From contig CAMDXA010000013.1 in NCBI GenBank assembly GCA_945878065.1, positions 1 through 55,734 of the forward strand: 55,734 nucleotides of DNA, written 5' to 3'. Within the stretch, counting starts at the first letter, position 1, and every line of letters begins with the position of its first letter. Below, in pieces: positions 39,334 to 51,391 of the stretch. Origin of the DNA: Bordetella parapertussis (GTDB lineage: Bacteria; Pseudomonadota; Gammaproteobacteria; Burkholderiales; Burkholderiaceae_C). Position numbers and translations under genes: made by a program. Under the pieces are notes generated by a model. That model saw only the letters and a list, made by a program, of their open reading frames with translations, had not been told where the DNA came from and made no database searches.

Positions 39334-40488
39334 ATGGCTGCTTGGGTTTTGCCGGATCACATCGCTGACATCTTGCCTTCTGAGGCTCGGCACATTGAAG
39401 AACTAAGGCGTTTGTGCTTGGACACTGCGCGTGGCTTTGGTTATGAATTGGTCATGCCGCCTTTGCTTGAACACACCGAATCCTTGCTGCCTGGCAGCAA
39501 CAGCGCACTGGACTTACAAACCTTCAAGATGGTCGACCAACTCTCTGGCCGCACCTTGGGTTTGCGCATAGACACCACCCCTCAAACGGCGCGCATTGAT
39601 GCCCATTTGCTCAACCGCCAAGGTGTGACCCGGCTTTGCTATTGCGGCCCCGTGGTCCACACCTTGCCTGCAAGCCCTTATGCAACCCGAGAGCCGCTGC
39701 AAATGGGCGCAGAAATTTACGGCCACGACGGCCTTGAAGCCGACCTTGAGATTTTGCAATTGGCCACCCAAAGTCTTCGTGCCAGTCACTTGACCGATTT
39801 CCATGTGGACCTGAGCCATGCGCGCATATTGCCAGCCTTGCTTGCGGGCCACGCATTGACCGAGGGGCAGCACCAATCAGTAACTGCTGCGCTGACCCAC
39901 AAAAACATCAGTGCCATGCGCGAATTGGGCAAGCAATTACCAAGCAATTTGGCCCAGGCACTTTTGGCTTTGGTGCAAATGTACGGTGGGCTCGAGGTGT
40001 TGACACACGCCAAAACCGAATTCGCCGCATGGCCGCAAGTGCTCAAGGCGCTCGACGAATTGACCTGGCTGGCTGGCCATGCCGACCAGGCTGTCAGTAT
40101 CGATTTGGCCGATTTGCGCGGTTATGCGTACTACAGCGGACCGAGATTTTCTATCTTTGTGCCTGACACCAGCGACGCATTGGTGCGTGGCGGCAGATAC
40201 GATGAAATCGGCGCAGTGTTCGGTCGCAAGCGTTCCGCAGTAGGCTTTAGCTTAGATATCAAAGTACTGGTGGGCTTATTGCCGCATCCCCAACCCCAAG
40301 CGGCCATTCGGGCCCCATGGAGCGAAGACCCCAGCTTGAGCCAAACGATTGCGCAGTTGCGCGCCCAAGGACACACCGTGGTGTGCCTCTTGCCCGGCCA
40401 CGAGAGCGAAGTCGATGAATTCCACTGCGACCGTGAATTGACCCAACACCAAGGTGTGTGGACAGTACGCTCTTTGAACACCAACTGA
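39334..40488 (+). CDS. hisZ: ATP phosphoribosyltransferase regulatory subunit HisZ
   Basis: The 384-residue protein resembles the catalytic core of histidyl-tRNA synthetase ([90 protein letters not shown]). It lacks the anticodon-binding domain and several synthetase residues. HisZ binds short-form HisG for the first step of histidine synthesis. The ATG at 39334 is chosen over a TTG at 39325. It precedes purA by 15 bases, a conserved order in this group. Confidence 0.93.
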   Translation: MAAWVLPDHIADILPSEARHIEELRRLCLDTARGFGYELVMPPLLEHTESLLPGSNSALDLQTFKMVDQLSGRTLGLRIDTTPQTARIDAHLLNRQGVTRLCYCGPVVHTLPASPYATREPLQMGAEIYGHDGLEADLEILQLATQSLRASHLTDFHVDLSHARILPALLAGHALTEGQHQSVTAALTHKNISAMRELGKQLPSNLAQALLALVQMYGGLEVLTHAKTEFAAWPQVLKALDELTWLAGHADQAVSIDLADLRGYAYYSGPRFSIFVPDTSDALVRGGRYDEIGAVFGRKRSAVGFSLDIKVLVGLLPHPQPQAAIRAPWSEDPSLSQTIAQLRAQGHTVVCLLPGHESEVDEFHCDRELTQHQGVWTVRSLNTN

Positions 40489-41877
<1,389 letters not shown>

Positions 41878-41892
41878 AATGCGAGCCCTGCC

Positions 41893-42417
41893 ATGCTGAC
41901 TGAAGACGGTAAACACCTGTATGTGTCCTACGACGAATACAACAACCTGGTAGAAAAACTGGCGATAAAAATTCACCAATCCGGATGGGAGTTCGACACC
42001 ATCTTGTGTTTGGCCAGAGGCGGCATGCGTCCCGGCGACGTGCTGTCACGCATTTTTGACAAACCTTTGGCCATCATGTCTACCAGTTCATACCGTTCTG
42101 AAGGCGGCACTGTGCAAGGGCATTTGGACATTGCGCGTTACATCACCACCCCCAAAGGTGAGATTGCCGGACGGGTATTGCTGGTCGATGATTTGGCCGA
42201 CTCTGGCCACACATTAAATGCGGTCATCGATTTATTGAAAAACAATTATTCGCCGATCACTGAACTGCGCAGTGCTGTGATTTGGACCAAAGGCGTTTCC
42301 AGCTTTATGCCGGATTTTTCGGTGGAATTTTTACCTACCAATCCATGGATACATCAACCGTTTGAAGCCTACGACACCTTGCGCCCTGAACATTTGCTGG
42401 AGAAATGGCGGGTTTGA
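41893..42417 (+). CDS. Phosphoribosyltransferase-family protein
   Basis: The 174-residue protein has the PRPP-binding motif LLVDDLADSGHTL (from residue 96) and an N-terminal FDTILCLARGGMRPGDVLS loop typical of type I phosphoribosyltransferases of the hypoxanthine/xanthine-guanine group. It follows purA by 15 bases and may salvage a purine base, though the base specificity is not clear. The next gene begins three bases after its stop. Confidence 0.85.
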   Translation: MLTEDGKHLYVSYDEYNNLVEKLAIKIHQSGWEFDTILCLARGGMRPGDVLSRIFDKPLAIMSTSSYRSEGGTVQGHLDIARYITTPKGEIAGRVLLVDDLADSGHTLNAVIDLLKNNYSPITELRSAVIWTKGVSSFMPDFSVEFLPTNPWIHQPFEAYDTLRPEHLLEKWRV

Positions 42418-42420
42418 GGC

Positions 42421-43653
42421 ATGAAGCCTGATACTGCGCTGATTCACCACGGTTACGTTGCACCGCAGGACTTTCAGTCCCCGCAAATAGCGGTTCACAA
42501 GGCATCATCGGTTTTTTTCCCCAACGTCGCCGCCTTGCGCGATCGCAATTGGCTGGACAAAACCGGCTACACCTACGGCTTGCATGGCACGCCGACCACG
42601 TTCACCCTAGAAGAAAGACTGTGTCAGCTTGAAGGTGCCAAGCATGCGGTGCTCTTGCCCAGTGGCTTGGCGGCATTGGCACAGGTAAATTTGGCGTTGC
42701 TCAAGTCGGGGGATGAAATTCTGATTCCAGACAACGCCTATGCCCCTTTGAAATCGTTGGCAGAGGTGGAGTTGGCGCGTTGGGGCATCAATCACCAATA
42801 TTACGACCCGATGCATCCCGAGAGTTTGGCGCAAGCCATCGGCCCGCAAACCCGATTGGTGTGGTTAGAGGTACCTGGTTCGGTCACACTTGAGTTCCCC
42901 GATTTACCCGCGTTGCTTCGCATATGCCAATCGCATGGCGTGTTGACTGCATTGGACAACACATGGGGTGCAGGCGTGGCGTTCCCTCCATTCGATTTTT
43001 GCGATGCAGCAGACCCCCACCAACGCGGCGTTGATATCAGCGTGCATGCCTTGACCAAATACCCCAGTGGCGGGGGAGATGTGCTGATGGGCAGTGTCAC
43101 CACTTGCCGCGACGATTTGGCCAAGACGCTCAAGCTCAGCCATATGCGTTTGGGGTATGGCGTGGGTGCCAACGACGCAGAGTTGGTATTGCGCTCTTTG
43201 CCCACCATGGACATACGCTACAAAGCACAGGATGCAAGTTGTCGCCAAGTGGCTGCATGGTGTTTGCAGCAGCCTGCATTCGCACAGGTACTGCACCCGG
43301 CGGTTGCGACTTCACCTGGCCACGTGCATTGGCGCGAACTGTGTGCAAATGGGCAACGCGATAACTCCCCCGTGCACGCGGCAGGGGCCGCCGCCAGTTT
43401 GCTGGGCTTGCGTTTTCATTCGCGGTTCAAGCCAGCGCAAGTCGATGATTTTTGCGACCGATTGACATTATTCAAGTTGGCTTTCAGCTGGGCCGGCCCC
43501 GTCAGCTTGGTCGTGCCATATGCATTGAAATCTATGCGTCAAATGGCCAAGCCTGCCCTGCTCGAAGGCGGTTATGTACGTCTTTCCATTGGCTTAGAAA
43601 ACCCCCAAGATTTGATTGACGATTTAGCGCAAGCCTTAGCGCCGTTTCATTGA
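42421..43653 (+). CDS. metC: PLP-dependent cystathionine beta-lyase-like enzyme
   Basis: The 410-residue protein is a Cys/Met-metabolism PLP enzyme. It has TYGLHGTPTTFTLEERLCQLEGAKHAVLLPSGLAAL, TALDNTWGAGVAFPP, and the PLP lysine K213 in VHALTKYPSGGGDVLMGSV. The C-terminal YVRLSIGLENPQDLIDDL completes the fold. Cystathionine beta-lyase gives homocysteine, pyruvate and ammonia. The YGLHGTPT and YPSGGGDVLMG forms favour MetC over gamma-synthase. Its end overlaps mnmH by seven bases at convergent stops. Confidence 0.85.
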   Translation: MKPDTALIHHGYVAPQDFQSPQIAVHKASSVFFPNVAALRDRNWLDKTGYTYGLHGTPTTFTLEERLCQLEGAKHAVLLPSGLAALAQVNLALLKSGDEILIPDNAYAPLKSLAEVELARWGINHQYYDPMHPESLAQAIGPQTRLVWLEVPGSVTLEFPDLPALLRICQSHGVLTALDNTWGAGVAFPPFDFCDAADPHQRGVDISVHALTKYPSGGGDVLMGSVTTCRDDLAKTLKLSHMRLGYGVGANDAELVLRSLPTMDIRYKAQDASCRQVAAWCLQQPAFAQVLHPAVATSPGHVHWRELCANGQRDNSPVHAAGAAASLLGLRFHSRFKPAQVDDFCDRLTLFKLAFSWAGPVSLVVPYALKSMRQMAKPALLEGGYVRLSIGLENPQDLIDDLAQALAPFH

Positions 43654-44729
43654 CCAAATTGCCCCATGAGTTTGATGGCCAGGGCTTGCATGCTGGTGCT
43701 GTGCCGGTCTGCCAATTGTGCAGGTTCAGCTTTTGAAATGTGCACAAAATTTCTCTCCACCGATTTGGCGTAAGTCGGGTCGTAGTGGTGCATTAATAAG
43801 TCTCTCACCACGGGTTCAATCTCAGCTCTTTCCAATTGCGCTCGCCATGCATTCACCACGGCGTTGCCTTTGAGTGCTGTCAGCAAAGACAGCCGTTGCG
43901 CAAACAATTCATGGTCATTGGCAAAAAACGCATAGTCTTCTAACAACAACTTCACGCGTTCATCGTCACTCAGTTGCAAGTCAATGCAAGGGCTTTGTCG
44001 CATGGCATCCATCAGCACCTGAGGCACCGCCACGTTGCCCACTTTTTTACTTTCCGCCTCGACGAAAACTGTTTTTTGAGGATCAAACTGTCGCAGTTTG
44101 TTCCAGACCAATGTGTCGAAATGTTTTTGGCTGGGTTGTGGCACACCGGGAATACGGCCCAGCACAGAACTGCGATGGCAGGCCAGATCTTCCAGATCAA
44201 GCACCTGCGCACCGCAGGCTGCCAATGCGTGCAGCAAGCGGGTTTTGCCCGACCCCGTGGGCCCTGTGATGATGCGCAGATGCAATCCTTCGACCAAGCG
44301 AGAAATATCGTGCAACATGGCCGCTCGAAATGCTTTGTAGCCGCCTTCAACCAACCACACCCGAAAACCTATTTGCCCGAGCACCAAAGCTAACGAGCCA
44401 CTGCGTTTACCGCCGCGCCAACAATAGATCAACGGCTGCCAATCTTTGGACAAACCCATGACCGAGTGCTCGATATGCCGGGCAATGTTGGAGGCCACTA
44501 GCATGGCCCCGATTTTGTTGGCTTCAAAGGGACTGACCTGTTTGTACAGCGTCCCGACGCGGATACGCTCTTCGTTGGTCAATGACGGCCAATTGACGGC
44601 ACCAGGCAAATGGTCGAGCGCAAATTCATCTTCAGTTCGTGCATCAATGATGTCGCTGAATCCGTTGTCAGAGGGTAGGCGCCCCATGCGTTCGATAGCG
44701 GCTTGGGCGCTGATGGGGTGTGCTGCCAT
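43647..44729 (-). CDS. mnmH: tRNA 2-selenouridine/geranyl-2-thiouridine synthase
   Basis: The 360-residue protein joins a rhodanese domain (DIIDARTEDEFALDHLPGAVNWPSL, catalytic C103 in IYCWRGGKRSGS) with a P-loop domain (GPTGSGKT, residues 156-163), the fixed design of MnmH/SelU. It exchanges sulfur for selenium at the tRNA wobble uridine using selenophosphate, so a selD gene is expected elsewhere. The ATG at 44729 overlaps the upstream tesA stop by one base (TGATG); an ATG at 44756 lies inside that gene. Confidence 0.93.
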   Translation of the reverse strand: MAAHPISAQAAIERMGRLPSDNGFSDIIDARTEDEFALDHLPGAVNWPSLTNEERIRVGTLYKQVSPFEANKIGAMLVASNIARHIEHSVMGLSKDWQPLIYCWRGGKRSGSLALVLGQIGFRVWLVEGGYKAFRAAMLHDISRLVEGLHLRIITGPTGSGKTRLLHALAACGAQVLDLEDLACHRSSVLGRIPGVPQPSQKHFDTLVWNKLRQFDPQKTVFVEAESKKVGNVAVPQVLMDAMRQSPCIDLQLSDDERVKLLLEDYAFFANDHELFAQRLSLLTALKGNAVVNAWRAQLERAEIEPVVRDLLMHHYDPTYAKSVERNFVHISKAEPAQLADRHSTSMQALAIKLMGQFGQ

Positions 44730-45376
44730 CAGAGCATTCGTTTGAGCACGGGCCACACATTGGACAAGATGATGGGATGCGCCTGTGCTTTGGGATGGAT
44801 ACGGTCGGGTTGAAACAACGCGGTGGGGTCAGCGGCATCGGCAACACCTTTGAGCAAGAAAGGGACGAGTTGCGTGCGTTTCTGCTGGCTGATGCGAACA
44901 AACATTCGGCTGAATTCTTTCGCGTACTCTTGGCCGTAGTTGGGGGGAACTTGCATGCCTATCAAGAGCACACTTGCCTTGGCCTTGTAGCAGGCGGTCA
45001 CCATTTGTATGAGGTTGTTTTCTGTGGTTTTGAGTGGAAAGCCGCGCAAGGCATCGTTGCCCCCGAGCTCAATCACCACCACTTTCGGCTGGTGCTGCTG
45101 CAGCAGTGCGGACAAACGCGCCAAGCCGCCTGCGGTGGTGTCGCCACTGATGCTGGCATTGACCACTTGCCATTGCGGCTTATCTTTGGCCAATTGTTTG
45201 TCCAGCAAAGCCACCCAACCCGTGCCCCTGGCAATGCCGTATTCCGCGCTCAAAGAGTCGCCCACCACCAAAATATTCGCTGACTTTGCGGTGCCCACGG
45301 CATGCGATGAAAGACCTAGCGCAAACAAGCCTACAGCCAGCCGGTTAAAGTCCCTTCGTCTCAACACGGAATTCAC
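44729..45376 (-). CDS. tesA: TesA-like SGNH esterase/arylesterase
   Basis: The 215-residue precursor has the SGNH blocks: GDSLSAEYG (nucleophile S41), a Gly block near ISGDTTAGGLARL, ELGGNDALRG with the oxyanion asparagine, and D191-X-X-H194 in PDRIHPKAQAH. The N-terminus RRRDFNRLAVGLFALGLSSHA is a signal with a twin-arginine look, so Tat export is possible, unlike the Sec-type signal of E. coli TesA. It is divergent from the ABC ATPase gene by three bases, as tesA-ybbA in E. coli, and translation-coupled to mnmH. Confidence 0.88.
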   Translation of the reverse strand: MNSVLRRRDFNRLAVGLFALGLSSHAVGTAKSANILVVGDSLSAEYGIARGTGWVALLDKQLAKDKPQWQVVNASISGDTTAGGLARLSALLQQHQPKVVVIELGGNDALRGFPLKTTENNLIQMVTACYKAKASVLLIGMQVPPNYGQEYAKEFSRMFVRISQQKRTQLVPFLLKGVADAADPTALFQPDRIHPKAQAHPIILSNVWPVLKRML

Positions 45377-45379
45377 GCA

Positions 45380-46057
45380 ATGTCCTCAGCTTTGATCTCG
45401 GTCTCACATTTGTTCAAATCGGTGACGGATGCCGCCGGTACTTTGGACATTCTCCGCGATATTGATTTCACCTTGATGCCGCAGGAGACTGTGGCGATTG
45501 TCGGCGCGTCGGGTTCTGGAAAAAGCACCTTGCTCACCATCATGGCGGGCTTGGACACTCCCACACGCGGGACGGTGCATTTGGCTGGCCAGGATATGTT
45601 TGCGCTGGACGAAGACCAGCGTGCCGCGATGCGCGCCAAACATATCGGATTCGTCTTTCAAAGTTTTCAGCTGCTGGCACCTTTGACTGCGCTTGAAAAC
45701 GTCATGCTGCCCTTGGAGCTCGCCGGGCATTCAGACCCCAAGCCCTTGGCCCGTGACATGCTGGCTCGGGTGGGCTTGGCAGAGCGCTTGAACCACTATC
45801 CCAAAGTCATGAGCGGCGGAGAACAACAACGTGTGGCCTTGGCCCGCGCTTTTGTGGTCAAACCGCAGGTGCTGCTGGCTGACGAGCCTACGGGCAGTTT
45901 GGACCACGCCACAGGCGAGACCATCATGCAATTGATGTTGAATTTGAACCAAGAGTTGGGCACCACATTGGTGTTGGTCACGCACGACTTGGCGCTGAGC
46001 CGGCGCTGCGACCGTCGCTTGGTGATGGAAGCGGGGCGGGCGAGTTGGCAGCCCTGA
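45380..46057 (+). CDS. LolD/YbbA-type ABC transporter ATP-binding protein
   Basis: The 225-residue ATPase has Walker A GASGSGKS (residues 42-49), the Q-loop in GFVFQSFQLLAPLTALENVMLPLELAG, signature MSGGEQQRVALARAF and Walker B VLLADEPTGSLD. This is the MacB/LolD class, which acts with FtsX-like permeases. The E. coli homologue YbbA is followed by its permease gene, but here the next gene is smpB on the other strand, so the permease is missing or elsewhere. Only three bases separate it from tesA, so the two promoters must lie inside each other's coding regions. Confidence 0.9.
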   Translation: MSSALISVSHLFKSVTDAAGTLDILRDIDFTLMPQETVAIVGASGSGKSTLLTIMAGLDTPTRGTVHLAGQDMFALDEDQRAAMRAKHIGFVFQSFQLLAPLTALENVMLPLELAGHSDPKPLARDMLARVGLAERLNHYPKVMSGGEQQRVALARAFVVKPQVLLADEPTGSLDHATGETIMQLMLNLNQELGTTLVLVTHDLALSRRCDRRLVMEAGRASWQP

Positions 46058-46060
46058 GCG

Positions 46061-46534
46061 TTAGCGAGTGCGTTGTTTCATCGCGCGCTCAACCTCGCGC
46101 TTGCCTTCGCGGTCTTTGATGGTGTCGCGTTTATCGTGTTCGGCTTTGCCTTTGGCCAACGCAATTTCACATTTGATGCGGCCATTTTTCCAATGTAAAT
46201 TCAAGGGCACCAGCGTATAGCCTTTTTGCTCTACTTTGCCGATGAGTCTGCGTATTTCTTCTTTGTGCAGCAGCAATTTTCGCGAGCGCACGGCGTCAGG
46301 GTTGACATGCGTTGAGGCAGTTTTCAACGGATTGATTTGGCAACCAATCACATACATCTCGCCATTACGAATCACCACATAGCCGTCTGTCAGCTGGACT
46401 TTTCCCTCGCGCGCAGCCTTCACCTCCCAGCCTTCCAGCACCATGCCTGCCTCAAGGCGTTCTTCAAAAAAATAATTGAAAGCGGCTTTTTTGTTGTCCG
46501 CGATCCGGGTTTGGGGTGCTGTTTTGCTGGCCAT
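46061..46534 (-). CDS. smpB: SsrA-binding protein SmpB
   Basis: The 157-residue protein has the SmpB signatures [46 protein letters not shown] and [27 protein letters not shown]. The basic C-terminal tail is [25 protein letters not shown]. It brings tmRNA to stalled ribosomes. The start at 46534 ([11 protein letters not shown]) is preferred to an ATG at 46579. The gene is divergent from ratA, a conserved pairing. No ssrA gene is seen in the window. Confidence 0.95.
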   Translation of the reverse strand: MASKTAPQTRIADNKKAAFNYFFEERLEAGMVLEGWEVKAAREGKVQLTDGYVVIRNGEMYVIGCQINPLKTASTHVNPDAVRSRKLLLHKEEIRRLIGKVEQKGYTLVPLNLHWKNGRIKCEIALAKGKAEHDKRDTIKDREGKREVERAMKQRTR

Positions 46535-46605
46535 GAGAGAGGAAAATAAACAAGACGGGGTCTTTACAATTGCCCGCAACGCCAGTGTGGCTTGAACTGC
46601 ATTCT

Positions 46606-47040
46606 ATGAAAACCATTGAGAAGTCTGTATTGATCTGGTTCAGTGCCCGTGAAATGTTCGATTTGATTGTCGATGTGCCGACCTATCCCCAGTTTCTTCC
46701 TTGGTGCGACAAGGCTGAAATACTCACCCAAACCGACAGCGGCATGACCGCACGCATCGGCATGGCGTTTAGCGGTTTGCACAAAAGCTTCACCACACAA
46801 AACACCCATATTGACGGACGACAAGTCCAACTCGAATTGATTGACGGTCCGTTCAAGCATTTGAGCGGGGTGTGGGATTTCATTCCGCTCGGACAAGAGC
46901 AGGCCTGTCGGGTCGAGTTGAAGTTGTCCTACAGCTTTGATTCAGTATTCGGCGCGCTTGTGGGCCCGGTGTTCGACAAAATCGCTTCGACCTTGGTGGA
47001 TGCTTTTGTCAAACGCGCTGAAGAGGTTTATCAGCGGTGA
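46606..47040 (+). CDS. ratA: RatA/Coq10-type START-domain protein
   Basis: The 144-residue protein has the SRPBCC fold pattern: MKTIEKSVLIWFSAREMFDLIVDVPTYPQFLPWC at the start, then LELIDGPFKHLSGVWDF and FDKIASTLVDAFVKRAEEVYQR. It is the homologue of E. coli RatA (reported to hinder 70S assembly) and of mitochondrial Coq10, which binds ubiquinone, so both roles are possible. The stop overlaps the GTG of rnfH by four bases. The ATG at 46606 is chosen over an ATG at 46570 by similarity. Confidence 0.88.
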   Translation: MKTIEKSVLIWFSAREMFDLIVDVPTYPQFLPWCDKAEILTQTDSGMTARIGMAFSGLHKSFTTQNTHIDGRQVQLELIDGPFKHLSGVWDFIPLGQEQACRVELKLSYSFDSVFGALVGPVFDKIASTLVDAFVKRAEEVYQR

Positions 47041-47369
47041 ATATCGACATTATTTGGTCTCCCGCCCAGCGTCAGGTGCAGGCATTGGTGTGGCAGGCAG
47101 ACGCCGGTGCCACTGTTGCGCAGGCCATGGCTTTTTTGTCAGCGCAGTCAGCGGATTTTGCTGCGCAGCCGGCGCAACAATGGCACGCCGCGGTATGGGG
47201 CAAACCGGTTGAAGCCCTGCATGTTTTGCAAGAGGGCGACCGGCTGGAAATCCTGCGCCCTTTGCGGGTCGATCCCAAAGTCGCGCGACGCGAGCGCTTC
47301 CAACGCCAAGGTGCAAAAACTGCGGGCTTGTTTGCCAAGCGACGTGCAGGCGCCAAAGCCGGTTATTAG
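47037..47369 (+). CDS. rnfH: RnfH-family ubiquitin-like protein
   Basis: The 110-residue protein has a beta-grasp-like pattern ending in VEALHVLQEGDRLEILRPLRVDPKVARRERF, the hallmark of RnfH (formerly UPF0125). It always lies next to ratA. The function is poorly known. The C-terminal tail is basic. The start is GTG at 47037. Confidence 0.88.
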   Translation: MNIDIIWSPAQRQVQALVWQADAGATVAQAMAFLSAQSADFAAQPAQQWHAAVWGKPVEALHVLQEGDRLEILRPLRVDPKVARRERFQRQGAKTAGLFAKRRAGAKAGY

Positions 47370-47420
47370 CCAGACATAACGATGCTTTTCTATTCATTTT
47401 TCCGGCTGCTGAGGGTTTGA

Positions 47421-48941
<1,521 letters not shown>

Positions 48942-48957
48942 AAAAAATTCACTCAAT

Positions 48958-49248
48958 ATGTTGCTAGACGAATTACTCCATTTAAAACCTCAATTCCAAA
49001 CATTGATGACACGCTATGGCGCTACACGTCTGCGCGTTTTTGGTTCTGTTGCCAGAGGTGAAGAAAATGAAGAGAGCGACGTAGATTTCTTGGTTGAATT
49101 GCCCAGAGGTTATGACTTGTTTAGCCAACGTTTACCCTTGGTATCTGGGTTGCAAGACATCGTTAAACGGAAAATAGATTTGATCCCTGAGCATGAGCTC
49201 AATGAACATTTGAGAGATCAAATTTTGAAGGAATCCATCAGCCTATGA
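48958..49248 (+). CDS. MntA-like nucleotidyltransferase antitoxin
   Basis: The 96-residue protein has the minimal nucleotidyltransferase motif GSVARGEENEESDVDF (G29-S30, D41, D43) and a third acidic residue D74 in KRKIDLIPE. This is the MntA type, which AMPylates its HepT partner and so silences it. It starts 16 bases after guaB and overlaps the HepT-like gene by four. The base composition is more AT-rich than in the flanking gua genes, suggesting acquisition. Confidence 0.87.
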   Translation: MLLDELLHLKPQFQTLMTRYGATRLRVFGSVARGEENEESDVDFLVELPRGYDLFSQRLPLVSGLQDIVKRKIDLIPEHELNEHLRDQILKESISL

Positions 49249-49583
49249 GCAAGCAATGGCAAGTCTATGCACACCATGTGATTGACGCTATTGAAAAAAT
49301 TGCGCGTATTCAAGCACGTGGAGATTTAGCCAAGGACGAAGTGTTGTATGACGCAACGCTGCGTAATTTACAAACCATGGCAGAAGCGACCCAAAGGCTT
49401 CCAGAACATCTAAAAGCTCAATACCCTCACATTTATTGGAATGAAATAAGTGGATTTCGTAATATTCTTGTCCACAATTATTTGGGCGATATTGATCCTA
49501 TTACAGTCAATTTAGTTGTCCTTAATCATCTTCCCCAACTGCTTGAATGCGTAAAAACCATGTTGCAGTTGGACTCTGAATAG
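49245..49583 (+). CDS. HepT-like HEPN-domain toxin (DUF86)
   Basis: The 112-residue protein has the HEPN motif R-X4-H-X-Y (R72, H77, Y79 in FRNILVHNY), the catalytic signature of HepT ribonuclease toxins. The tyrosine is the residue type modified by MntA in characterised systems. The rest is a four-helix bundle pattern. It ends six bases before guaA, so the toxin-antitoxin pair may be co-transcribed with purine synthesis genes. Codon use is AT-rich. Confidence 0.87.
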   Translation: MSKQWQVYAHHVIDAIEKIARIQARGDLAKDEVLYDATLRNLQTMAEATQRLPEHLKAQYPHIYWNEISGFRNILVHNYLGDIDPITVNLVVLNHLPQLLECVKTMLQLDSE

Positions 49584-49589
49584 TTTGCC

Positions 49590-51242
49590 ATGTCACACCA
49601 CAAAATTCTGATTCTTGATTTCGGCTCGCAAGTCACGCAGCTGATTGCACGGCGTGTGCGCGAAGCGCATGTGTATTGCGAAGTCCATCCTTGCGATGTC
49701 AGTAACGAATGGCTGCGCGACTACGCTGCCGACGGCATGCTCAAAGGCATTATTTTGTCCGGCAGCCACGCCAGCGTGTACGAGCAAGACACGGATAGCG
49801 CACCCTCTTTGGTGTTCGAGTTGGGGATACCTGTGCTGGGTATTTGCTACGGCATGCAAACCATGGCGCAGCAATTGGGTGGCAAAGTGGAAAGCGGGCA
49901 TCAGCGTGAATTTGGTTACGCCGAAGTGCGTGCCCGAGGCCACACCGATTTGTTGAAAGACATCGCTGACTTCACCACGGATGATGGCCAGGGCATGCTC
50001 AAAGTGTGGATGAGCCACGGCGACAAAGTCACAGAACTTCCCCCCGGCTTCAAGCTGATGGCCAGCACCGACAGTTGTCCGATTGCGGGCATGGCTGATG
50101 AAGCAAGGCATTTTTACGGGGTGCAATTTCACCCCGAAGTGACACACACGGTGCAAGGCAAAGCCATGCTGCATCGCTTTGCCCATCAGATTTGCCAAGC
50201 ACGCGCCGATTGGGTGATGACCGGTTATGTGGAAGAAGCCGTGGCGCGTATCCGCCAACAAGTCGGTGATGAAGAAGTCATTCTGGGTTTGTCCGGTGGC
50301 GTGGATTCTTCGGTCGCGGCCGCTTTGATACACCGCGCCATTGGCGATCAATTGACCTGCGTGTTTGTTGACCACGGTTTGCTGCGGTTGAACGAAGGCG
50401 ATGCAGTTATGCAGATGTTCGCCGGGCAACTGCATGCTCGCGTCATTCGTGTGGATGCCAGCGAATTGTTTCTAGGCAAGCTCGCAGGTGTGAGCGACCC
50501 TGAAGCCAAACGCAAAATCATCGGCGCTGAATTTGTCACTGTGTTCAAAGAGCAAGCCGCCAAGCTCAAAACCAGTGACGGTGGTCACAAGGGCGCGACA
50601 TTTTTGGCGCAAGGCACGATATACCCGGATGTGATTGAGAGTGGCGGCGCGAAAAGCAAAAAAGCGGTGACCATCAAAAGCCATCACAACGTGGGCGGAC
50701 TGCCCGAGCAACTCGGTTTGAAACTCTTAGAACCGCTGCGCGATTTGTTCAAAGACGAAGTGCGTGAACTTGGCGTGGCGCTGGGTCTGCCTTACGACAT
50801 GGTGTATCGCCATCCGTTTCCGGGACCGGGCCTGGGCGTGCGCATACTCGGCGAAGTGAAATCTGAATATGCCGATTTGCTGCGCCGTGCAGACGCCATC
50901 TTCATTGAAGAACTTCGCAACACACCATTCACGGGTGACGCATCAGTTGTGGCCTTTGGCGGCACGCAAGCGCCACGCAATTGGTACGAAGCCACCAGCC
51001 AGGCGTTTGCGGTTTTTCTGCCGGTCAAGTCTGTTGGCGTCATGGGTGACGGCCGCACCTACGATTACGTGGTGGCGCTGCGAGCCGTCATCACCAGCGA
51101 CTTCATGACCGCTGATTGGGCAGAACTGCCTTATGGTTTGCTCAAAAAAGTATCCGGGCGCATCATCAATGAGGTGCGCGGTATCAACAGGGTGGTGATG
51201 GATGTCAGTAGCAAACCGCCTGCGACCATCGAGTGGGAATAG
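49590..51242 (+). CDS. guaA: GMP synthase (glutamine-hydrolysing)
   Basis: The 550-residue enzyme aminates XMP to GMP. The glutaminase half has C86 in [16 protein letters not shown] and the histidine/glutamate of [10 protein letters not shown]. The ATP pyrophosphatase loop is SGGVDS (residues 235-240). The C-terminal dimer domain has [17 protein letters not shown] and ends PPATIEWE. It is somewhat longer than the E. coli protein, partly through an insert around TSDGGHKG. Confidence 0.97.
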   Translation: MSHHKILILDFGSQVTQLIARRVREAHVYCEVHPCDVSNEWLRDYAADGMLKGIILSGSHASVYEQDTDSAPSLVFELGIPVLGICYGMQTMAQQLGGKVESGHQREFGYAEVRARGHTDLLKDIADFTTDDGQGMLKVWMSHGDKVTELPPGFKLMASTDSCPIAGMADEARHFYGVQFHPEVTHTVQGKAMLHRFAHQICQARADWVMTGYVEEAVARIRQQVGDEEVILGLSGGVDSSVAAALIHRAIGDQLTCVFVDHGLLRLNEGDAVMQMFAGQLHARVIRVDASELFLGKLAGVSDPEAKRKIIGAEFVTVFKEQAAKLKTSDGGHKGATFLAQGTIYPDVIESGGAKSKKAVTIKSHHNVGGLPEQLGLKLLEPLRDLFKDEVRELGVALGLPYDMVYRHPFPGPGLGVRILGEVKSEYADLLRRADAIFIEELRNTPFTGDASVVAFGGTQAPRNWYEATSQAFAVFLPVKSVGVMGDGRTYDYVVALRAVITSDFMTADWAELPYGLLKKVSGRIINEVRGINRVVMDVSSKPPATIEWE

Positions 51243-51280
51243 ATTAAGTGACAGAAGTCCTAAATAGGGTTTGCCTAGCC

Positions 51281-51307
51281 TTGGATACTGGGGCAGCCCC
51301 CTATAAT
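51281..51307 (+). promoter_or_regulatory. Candidate promoter with palindromic spacer before the lactate permease gene
   Basis: A perfect -10 TATAAT (51302-51307) lies 15 bases after TTGGAT (51281-51286). The spacer contains the palindrome GGGGC-A-GCCCC (51290-51300), a possible operator. The leader to the start codon is about 80 bases. The short spacer suggests that an activator or repressor may matter. Confidence 0.45.
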
Positions 51308-51391
51308 AAATTATCAGTGAGGGCATGTGTCGGCGAGTTCCGGTTCGACATTTGACACCTTGAAAAGAAAAATCAGAATGAGGAGATGACT

